Shown here piece after piece: positions 1-5,025 of a DNA stretch of 7,221 bases. The DNA is taken from the NCBI GenBank assembly GCA_016871475.1, contig VHDG01000195.1:1-7221 (forward strand). The letters are read 5' to 3'. The translations under genes and the position numbers were made by a program. How positions within the stretch are numbered: the first letter of the stretch is position 1; every line of letters begins with the position of its first letter. Below the pieces are notes generated by a model. It did not search any database and was not told the origin of the DNA. It saw only the letters and a program-made list of their open reading frames with translations. The DNA comes from Verrucomicrobiota bacterium. GTDB lineage: Bacteria > Verrucomicrobiota > Verrucomicrobiia > Limisphaerales > UBA11320.

Positions 1-1
1 G

Positions 2-175
2 ATCGAGGATGACGGACAGGGCTTCGACCTTGATTCCGCTGCGACACGGGGAAACGGGCTTTCCAACATGCGAAAGCGAGCGGAATCGGTGAATGCGGAT
101 TTCCAGCTCCACTCCACGCCCGGCAAGGGAAGCCGGATCGAAATTCAGTTCCCGCTTCGAAAAGAACCTTCCTAG
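2..175 (+). CDS. Sensor histidine kinase, C-terminal fragment (HATPase domain; 5' end outside window)
   Basis: The frame is open from base 2 to the TAG at 173-175 and gives 57 residues. They hold the end of a GHKL ATPase domain: a G1-type box (EDDGQGF, residues 2-8), then a G2-type box with the pattern GNGLSNMRKRAE, and a closing strand STPGKGSRIEIQFPL. The GLxNMxxRA form of the G2 box is typical of NarL/DegS-type (HisKA_3) kinases, which autophosphorylate on a histidine and pass the phosphate to a REC-HTH regulator. Such a regulator follows 37 bases downstream on the same strand, so the two are very likely a cognate pair in one operon. The histidine-bearing dimerisation domain and any sensor region lie to the left of the window, so the signal cannot be guessed. 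Confidence 0.88.
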   Translation: MEDDGQGFDLDSAATRGNGLSNMRKRAESVNADFQLHSTPGKGSRIEIQFPLRKEPS

Positions 176-212
176 GCCAGCGCTCTTCCACTTAACAATC
201 AGAACCATTGCC

Positions 213-869
213 ATGACATCCTTCATCGACCCCACCCAACGGATTAGTGTTGCCATCGTAGAGGACGACTCCGGGCTGCGCGAAGGCCTGCGTGCGATGC
301 TGAGCGGCTTCCAACGTTTCAAGTGCGCAGGGGTTTTCCCAAACGCCGAGCAGGCCGTTAGTCAGATCCCCTCGCTATCCCCCAACGTTGTGCTCATGGA
401 CATCAACCTGCCAAAGATGTCAGGCATCGATTGTGTCCGGGCACTCAAGCCGATGTGCCCGAAATCACTCTTTCTGATGCTCACGGTTTACGAGGACACC
501 GACGTCATCTTCGAATCGCTCAAGGCAGGAGCGAGCGGCTATCTTCTAAAGCGAACCGAGCCTGGAGGAATCCTTTCCGCCATTGAGGAGGTCCACAACG
601 GAGGAGCTCCAATGACTGCGGAGATCGCCCGTCGTGTGGTGAAGTCCTTCCAGGAGAAGAAGACCGAGGGTCCAAGCGTGAACGCCATGTTGAGCGCTCG
701 TGAGCTTCAAGTTCTCGACCTCCTGGCCTGTGGAGCATCCTACAAGGAGATAGCGGAGAACCTGTCGGTCTCCTTCTCCACGGTGAACAGCCACGTGAAG
801 AACATCTACGAAACGCTCCACGTTCGATCGCGCGGCCAGGCTGTTGCCAAATACCTGGGCAAGGCTTGA
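213..869 (+). CDS. NarL/FixJ-family response regulator (REC + LuxR-type HTH)
   Basis: A 218-residue two-component DNA-binding regulator of normal family length. The receiver domain covers about residues 11-130: acidic pocket E17-D18-D19, phospho-acceptor D63 in VVLMDINLPKMSG, switch threonine T91 and conserved K113 in GYLLKRTEP. A LuxR/NarL helix-turn-helix covers about residues 153-215, with the signature SARELQVLDLLACG, then YKEIAENLSVSFSTVNSHVK and IYETLHVRSR. The ATG at 213 was chosen because it follows the kinase stop and places the first REC strand at the usual distance. The frame is open back to an ATG at 93, but that start would overlap the kinase and add 40 unrelated residues. No strong Shine-Dalgarno is visible. 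The 37-base gap implies co-transcription with the kinase. Its targets are unknown. Confidence 0.93.
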   Translation: MTSFIDPTQRISVAIVEDDSGLREGLRAMLSGFQRFKCAGVFPNAEQAVSQIPSLSPNVVLMDINLPKMSGIDCVRALKPMCPKSLFLMLTVYEDTDVIFESLKAGASGYLLKRTEPGGILSAIEEVHNGGAPMTAEIARRVVKSFQEKKTEGPSVNAMLSARELQVLDLLACGASYKEIAENLSVSFSTVNSHVKNIYETLHVRSRGQAVAKYLGKA

Positions 870-885
870 GCTCGCGGATCTCTGC

Positions 886-1601
886 TTAGTTCTGTTTCAC
901 CACCCAACCCGCCTTAACCTCCTTGTCGCCCGCGTGTGAAACCTTGCTGGTTTCAGGGTTAACCGCGTCAATCGTGACTTCGCCAGCCAGCTTCTCCTCG
1001 CTGAACACCACGTTCCCCTTGTCGTCTTTCGTGTCCACGGTCTCGTAGAGCTTCAGTTTGTCGCCGACCTTGAAGCCGTGCTTCGACCCCAGGGAAACAA
1101 TCAACACGGTCTTGGAAGGTGTGGCGACCACTTTTCCAGGTGTGTCCCTGAGCCCGGCCAGAGCGGCTGCGTCAGCGGATTGCTGGGTGGCCACCGCCTG
1201 TTGTGCGGCCATCTGCCTGGCTTCTTCTCCCTTCACTTTGGATTTGGCACGTCCGGAAACAGGGACCGCCAGTCCTTGCACTGCAACCACGAGATTGCTC
1301 ACTGCCTTCGCCGTCGCCTTGCCCAGCCCGCTGCCCATGAATTCCTTGTTGTCGAATCCAATACCCCCACCGTGCCCGTTTACGCCGACGCCCACATTGA
1401 AGCCGTCCCGCGATGGTTCGCTTCAGCATTCCCGGTGTGAATGATCTTCCGCGTGTAGGCATCCACCAGTCGCCAGTCGATCCGCACCTCGTTCCTGGTG
1501 GTCTTGATCCCAAGATCCCCGCCGCTCCCAGGGATAAAACCGCCAAGGCCGATACCCTTGGTGTTGCCCCCAAAACGGGTCACGGTCCCGACTAGCGTAA
1601 A
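886..1601 (-). pseudogene. CsgG-like (curli/penicillin-binding lipoprotein-type) protein, N-terminally truncated and frameshifted
   Basis: Two minus-strand frames together give the C-terminal two thirds of a CsgG-family protein. The first runs from 1601 to a TAA at 1380-1382 and reads TLVGTVTRFGGNTKGIG, then VRIDWRLVDAYTRKIIHTGNAE, the CsgG core pattern (GTVTxFG ... DxRLVDAxTGxxxxxGxAE). The second runs from about 1420 to the stop at 886 and continues with DGFNVGVGVNGHGGGIGFD, then EFMGSGLGKATAKAVSNLV, then a small C-terminal beta domain (VLIVSLGSKHGFKVGDKLKL). The switch must lie at about 1400-1422, since the second frame has a TGA at 1423-1425. Upstream, the first frame is closed by a TGA at 1602-1604. 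The roughly 100-residue N-terminal part usual in this family, with its signal peptide, is not recognisable before the next gene ends at 1747. CsgG relatives are exported and can form outer-membrane export pores, but this copy cannot make a normal protein. One indel could be a sequencing error; the missing N-terminus is harder to explain that way. Confidence 0.8.
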
Positions 1602-1746
1602 TCATCCGCTTCCAGATCAACGAAAAAAACATATCCCCAACCCGCGCTCTCTCCCGGTGGATCACAGAAGAATTCTCGCGTCATCACTCATCCTGACGGA
1701 AGCCAGGAACCGAATTGCAAAAACACACCGCTCCCTGCTTCGGCTG
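1602..1746. other. Short intergenic stretch with degraded or unassigned sequence
   Basis: This gap lies between the CsgG-like remnant and the stop of the next minus-strand gene, where the N-terminal half of the CsgG-like protein would be expected. I could not read CsgG-like sequence in any frame. One minus-strand ORF of 30 codons (ATG at 1684, TAG at 1592-1594) contains GWGYVFFVDLEADDLR, but it has no recognisable family and no clear ribosome binding site. No terminator hairpin is evident. Confidence 0.4.
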
Positions 1747-2700
1747 TCAGGGTTCGCGAAGCAGCGGATCGCGCCAGCGTTTGACCGATCCCTCCTTCCT
1801 CAAGGGTCCGGCAACTCGCACCCCATCCCGGATGACGATGTAGGCATCGCCCCCCGGCACACTGTCCCAATCAAGCAAGGCATAACCATCCGCTCGTGCC
1901 TCGGGCGAAGGGGTCGACAACGCACCATCCGCACCCACAGCAACCAAGGTGTATGTATGACGTCCCGATGCGTCATGCCGGGCCACTCTCGGCGCAGACG
2001 GGGCTGCAACCAGATTCTGACGGAGGCTCCCGCCCCATAGTTCCAGAACTTGCTGAGGAAGCGGCAAACCGCCGCCGCCAAACCCACCTCCGCCAAGCGA
2101 CATTTTTCCTTGCCCCAAAAGAGCATCGGTCAGTGGCTCGCCATGATGCGGGCGAAAACTCTGGAATCTTAACCGCCCCGGATGGTTGTCCCCATCCCAT
2201 CGCTCAGCGGGCATCTCTGTCGGCTCCAATGCCTCGCCCTGCACAATCGCGACTTGCCGCCAGGCATCTCCCGCCCACACGTTCCACGAGATGTGGCCTG
2301 CGACACTTCGAATGCGACCATCTCGTTCGATCGCATGGAACCGATCATCGAATGGGTCATCAACCTCACACTTGATCAGCCGGCTTCTCACCCACAACCC
2401 GCCCGGCCCATCGAAGAGCGAACGAGCGTAGATCCCTCTCGGGATCTGATGCCGGTCAAACCCCTTTTCCCAAATGGATCCCGTGTCGGATACAATAAGC
2501 TCCTTGCGCACGACGAGCCGATCCACCTCCAGAGTGGACCTCAACACATGGTTGCTTTGCTCCAACGCAGTTACCCGGGTTCGAAGTTGCTCCAGCTCGC
2601 GTCGAATCGCATCCAGCTCCCCCTGGGCCTGGACCGATGAGCAGATGCACACACAAAGAAGGGGAACCAACGACTGAAGAGTAAATGGCCTGAGGATCAT
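1747..2700 (-). CDS. Secreted coiled-coil / Gly-rich / Fn3-like protein of unknown function
   Basis: A predicted exported protein of 317 residues. The ATG at 2700 was chosen because it gives a classical Sec signal peptide: MILRPF, a hydrophobic core to about residue 20, and a likely cleavage after VQA (residue 25). Starts further upstream (2766, 2736) would put polar residues before the signal. Next comes a coiled coil at about residues 28-62, with hydrophobic heptad positions L29, I32, L36, L39, V43, L46, L53 and L57. A central region (about 63-200) has aromatic and acidic blocks such as GPGGLWVRSRL, DDPFDDRFHAIERDG and SWNVWAGDAW. A glycine-rich linker (GGGGFGGGGLPLP, about 203-215) leads to a C-terminal beta domain (about 232-300) of fibronectin-III style (TYTLVAVGADG ... 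LLDWDSVPGGDAYIVIRDG). The coiled coil suggests an oligomeric envelope protein. I do not recognise the central domain and assign no function. It lies 117 bases downstream of coaE on the same strand. Confidence 0.78.
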   Translation of the reverse strand: MILRPFTLQSLVPLLCVCICSSVQAQGELDAIRRELEQLRTRVTALEQSNHVLRSTLEVDRLVVRKELIVSDTGSIWEKGFDRHQIPRGIYARSLFDGPGGLWVRSRLIKCEVDDPFDDRFHAIERDGRIRSVAGHISWNVWAGDAWRQVAIVQGEALEPTEMPAERWDGDNHPGRLRFQSFRPHHGEPLTDALLGQGKMSLGGGGFGGGGLPLPQQVLELWGGSLRQNLVAAPSAPRVARHDASGRHTYTLVAVGADGALSTPSPEARADGYALLDWDSVPGGDAYIVIRDGVRVAGPLRKEGSVKRWRDPLLREP

Positions 2701-2817
2701 AGGTGGGTTTCGATGGGTTGATGCAACGTTCGGCATGGACTCCTGCCTGTGCCGGCTATTTGCCATCGAGGCCTCAACAAACGCAAGTTGCCATCAAAGG
2801 CCCCGACCTGTCCCCCC

Positions 2818-3420
2818 TCACGACCTGCCCCTGCCACCGAGATTCGCGCAGGTGATCTCCCACTGGCGATGGAGCGATGGGATGTCGCCCTCGGTCCAGA
2901 TCACGTATTGAGCCCCGGCCATCTTTCGTTCAATGGCCCATTGCGCATCACGCCGATTCTGTTGTTCCTCCACGCTCCATCCCCGGGAAGCGAGCCTCTC
3001 CTGCTGTGTCGCGGCGGTGCAGGCCACACAAACGACCGCGTCAAACTCGGACTCCGCCTTGGTCTCATACAACAGCGGGATGACGACAAAGCCCACGGAC
3101 CTGCCAAGCCTTCTCCACTCAGCGCTTTCCTGAAGCCAACGGGTGCGGATGAGCGGATGAAGGATCGACTCCAACTCCTTTCGCCTCGCGGGGTCGGCGA
3201 ACACAATTGCCGCCAGCTTGTCGCGACAAAGTCTGCCATGTGAATCAAGGAGGCCCGGGCCAAACACCCGAACGATGTGATCAAGAGCAACCTCGCCGGG
3301 TTCTACAACCTCACGGGCGAGATTGTCGGTGTCTGTGATGGGATAACCCTGCGCCTGCAGAAAATTCGCCGAGGCGCTCTTGCCCATGCCGATTCCACCG
3401 GTGATTCCGATCAGTTTCAT
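2818..3420 (-). CDS. coaE: Dephospho-CoA kinase
   Basis: The last enzyme of coenzyme A synthesis: it transfers a phosphate from ATP to the 3'-hydroxyl of dephospho-CoA in the cytoplasm. The protein has 200 residues, the usual family length. The Walker A loop is GGIGMGKS at residues 8-15 directly after the first strand (MKLIGIT). The conserved acidic pair follows at D30 and D32 in ITDTDNLAREVV. The mid-protein blocks LESILHPLIR and FVVIPLLYETKAE match the CoA-binding and lid regions of CoaE. The later RLASRGWSVEEQQNRRDAQW matches the conserved 'R...R...R..AQ' segment. The ATG at 3420 gives the canonical N-terminus; a GAGGGG stretch lies about 12 bases upstream. A standard single-copy essential gene, here between two secreted-protein genes and reading leftwards. 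Confidence 0.96.
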   Translation of the reverse strand: MKLIGITGGIGMGKSASANFLQAQGYPITDTDNLAREVVEPGEVALDHIVRVFGPGLLDSHGRLCRDKLAAIVFADPARRKELESILHPLIRTRWLQESAEWRRLGRSVGFVVIPLLYETKAESEFDAVVCVACTAATQQERLASRGWSVEEQQNRRDAQWAIERKMAGAQYVIWTEGDIPSLHRQWEITCANLGGRGRS

Positions 3421-3516
3421 CCATGCATTAACCCCTCAGACCTCAAGTCCAAGGCAAGACGGAAATAGGGCGCTCAAGCGTGTCCGAATCATGAGATCCT
3501 CCTGTGAAACACTGGA

Positions 3517-4329
3517 TTAGTCGCATCCTCCCCAGCAGAGACTGAGGCGATAGAAAGTCGCATGGCCGATCACCGGTTCGGGCAGCTTCAATACCACACG
3601 CCCGGCCCCACTGGCAGGGTGTTCTGCAACCGGGGTCCGGATCGATTCCAGATCCTCATCACTCAGAACCACATACTTCAGATTGGCGAGTTGCGCCGGC
3701 AGAACCCCTTTGCCCTGCCATTCCACCACCACTCCACCCTCGGGAGTCACCACGAGCTCGATCTCAGGAGGCGTCACATCCGGAACCGGAACAAGAGGCA
3801 CCGCCCCCGGATCCTTGGGATCTGATCCGCCAAAGAATTCCTGGACATCGGGTATTTGGTCCTTATCGGAGTCCTGAAACGGATCGATAATCAACCCACC
3901 CAGAAAAAGAAGCTCCCAGTCATCAGGCACCCCGTTTTGATTGGCATCTCCTCCCACCGATTCAGGAAGGGAAACCAATGAAGCCTGCAACACCTCCACT
4001 TTGGTGCCGGCACAGGGACCGGCGGCGGTGGTGGGATACCCCTCCACACGCACCTGAGTGCCGGGCAGCAGGGCGAATCCATCCGGAAACACAAATGCGT
4101 CGCCAGTCGAATCGAATAGATGCACCGGGCCCGGCGTGCCGTCGGTGGTATCGAGTGTGGCACATGGCCCTGTGAACGAGTCCTCACGCACACGGAGAAC
4201 CCAGTCCACGCGTTGTCTGGACGGAAGCAGGGCCAGCGCCTGAGACACGCCCGCAGTGGCGGCCGTCGTGCAGGCAGCAGATCCAAACTCGCCTGAAGGG
4301 GAGCGTGCGTTGGCGGAACTGTGCCGCAC
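3517..4329 (-). CDS. Secreted-type protein with OB-fold-like domain and calcium-loop repeats; 5' end probably truncated
   Basis: The frame is open from a GTG at 4329, directly after an in-frame TAG at 4330-4332, to the TAA at 3517; this is 270 residues, and a later GTG at 4248 would give 243. Numbered from 4329, residues about 41-118 look like a small beta-barrel: FTGPCATLDTTDG, VHLFDSTGDAFVF, LLPGTQVRVEGYP and GPCAGTKVEV. Two matched GPC cysteines, C56 and C106, could form a disulphide. Residues 128-164 hold two calcium-binding loops of thrombospondin-3/EF-like type, DANQNGVPDDWE and DSDKDQIPDVQE. A proline-rich linker and a C-terminal beta domain ending TFYRLSLCWGGCD follow; the FYRL ending is common in verrucomicrobial exported proteins. 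Such proteins normally carry a signal peptide, and neither start gives one. The 5' end also overlaps the divergent sigma-factor gene. I infer an N-terminally truncated, possibly non-functional gene. The function is not recognised. Confidence 0.68.
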   Translation of the reverse strand: MRHSSANARSPSGEFGSAACTTAATAGVSQALALLPSRQRVDWVLRVREDSFTGPCATLDTTDGTPGPVHLFDSTGDAFVFPDGFALLPGTQVRVEGYPTTAAGPCAGTKVEVLQASLVSLPESVGGDANQNGVPDDWELLFLGGLIIDPFQDSDKDQIPDVQEFFGGSDPKDPGAVPLVPVPDVTPPEIELVVTPEGGVVVEWQGKGVLPAQLANLKYVVLSDEDLESIRTPVAEHPASGAGRVVLKLPEPVIGHATFYRLSLCWGGCD

Positions 4330-4332
4330 CTA
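4241..4332. other. Head-to-head 5' overlap of two apparently truncated genes (possible deletion or recombination junction)
   Basis: The rightward sigma-factor frame opens after a TGA at 4241-4243 and its first usable start is the GTG at 4256. The leftward frame opens after a TAG at 4330-4332, with its first GTG at 4329. The two 5' ends therefore overlap by 74 bases. No intergenic promoter region is left between divergent genes, and neither has its expected N-terminus. Natural divergent genes rarely share coding 5' ends in this way. I infer that sequence holding both true starts was lost here, or that two pieces were joined in assembly. Confidence 0.5.
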
Positions 4333-4909
4333 CTGGTACGCCCTCTACACCTTTGTTCGAAGGCAGGGAAGCGACGTGGACACAGCGAAGGACCTCACCC
4401 AGGAGTTCTTCGCAAAGCTGCTTCAGAAGAACTACGTCAGTGCAGCAGATCGCAAGAGGGGTAAGTTCCGATGGTTTTTGCTCACCACCTTCAAGTGTTT
4501 TCTGGTCAACGAATGGGATCGCTCTCATGCAAAAAAACGGGGCGGGGATGCGATCACGTTCTCACTCGATCAACGGGAAGCCGAGGAGCGTTACCAACTC
4601 GAACCCGCCGATACCCTGACTGCAGATCAGCTGTACGATCGTCGATGGGCTCTTGAACTTCTGGGGCGGGCGCGCGGCCGCTTGAAGACGGAGTATTCCC
4701 TCGGACCCCGGGCGGATCGTCTTCCGCACCTCGAACCTTTCCTGGCCTCGGGATCAGCCCTGCCGACGTACGCTGAGACTGCCATCTCCCTCGGAATGAG
4801 TGAACCGGCTCTCCGACAGGAAGTGCACCGGTTCAAAAAGCGTTTGGGAGAACTGATACGGGACGAAGTCGCGCAAACTGTCGTGCACCCCTCTGAGATC
4901 GAGGAATAG
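4256..4909 (+). CDS. ECF-type sigma-70 factor of the planctomycete/verrucomicrobial kinase-linked kind
   Basis: A 217-residue RNA polymerase sigma factor with regions 2 and 4 only. Region 2 spans about residues 17-96: LAELCRTYWYALYTFVRRQG, the core-binding DLTQEFFAKLL (46-56), and FRWFLLTTFKCFLVNEWDR, where aromatic residues help open the promoter. Region 4 spans about 130-205 with a helix-turn-helix at about 172-195 (YAETAISLGMSEPALRQEVH). The blocks RRWALELLGRAR and AEERYQLEPADTLT are typical of the ECF groups found beside Ser/Thr kinases in Planctomycetota and Verrucomicrobiota. The only in-frame start after the TGA at 4241 is the GTG at 4256. It omits most of the short 'TRWS' leader usual before region 2, and no good Shine-Dalgarno is seen. 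Regions 2 and 4 are intact, so activity is plausible. A kinase follows 112 bases later on the same strand and is its likely partner. Confidence 0.88.
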   Translation: MAAVVQAADPNSPEGERALAELCRTYWYALYTFVRRQGSDVDTAKDLTQEFFAKLLQKNYVSAADRKRGKFRWFLLTTFKCFLVNEWDRSHAKKRGGDAITFSLDQREAEERYQLEPADTLTADQLYDRRWALELLGRARGRLKTEYSLGPRADRLPHLEPFLASGSALPTYAETAISLGMSEPALRQEVHRFKKRLGELIRDEVAQTVVHPSEIEE

Positions 4910-4959
4910 CTCCGATATCTGCTGGATGTGGTCTGCCGCTCAGGGGGAATCGAATAAGA

Positions 4960-5025
4960 ATGTTGGACAAACCTGAAGTTATTTCTGCGCGGCCCCAAAG
5001 GATCCAACTCCGGGAGGCGCCTTGA
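4960..5025 (+). CDS. Possible 21-codon leader ORF overlapping the kinase start
   Basis: An ATG at 4960 opens a 21-residue frame (MLDKPEVISARPQRIQLREA, then P) that stops at a TGA at 5023-5025. This stop shares TTGA with the TTG proposed as the kinase start (5022-5024), an arrangement often seen in translational coupling. The sequence before the ATG (AATAAGA) is only a weak ribosome binding site, and the peptide resembles nothing I know. It may be a chance ORF. Confidence 0.25.
   Translation: MLDKPEVISARPQRIQLREAP
5012..5017 (+). promoter_or_regulatory. Shine-Dalgarno GGGAGG deciding the kinase TTG start
   Basis: GGGAGG lies four bases before the TTG at 5022 and is the best ribosome binding site seen upstream of any gene in the window. 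It supports translation from TTG rather than from the first ATG at 5103. The spacing is a little short, but the encoded zinc ribbon supports the same start. Confidence 0.6.

Noticed and set aside
93..212. Upstream extension of the response regulator to an ATG at 93
   Set aside because: It overlaps the histidine-kinase coding end in another frame and adds 40 residues without REC character; the ATG at 213 gives the normal family N-terminus.
870..885. Possible bidirectional terminator between convergent stops
   Set aside because: Only 16 bases separate the stops and no GC hairpin with a T-run is visible.
1498..2375. Long plus-strand frames opposite the CsgG-like remnant and the secreted coiled-coil gene
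   Set aside because: Low-complexity Pro/Arg/His-rich translations lying antisense to a minus-strand gene with signal peptide and domains; shadows of that coding sequence.
2749..3243. 164-codon plus-strand frame opposite coaE
   Set aside because: Antisense to an unambiguous coaE and without any recognisable domain.
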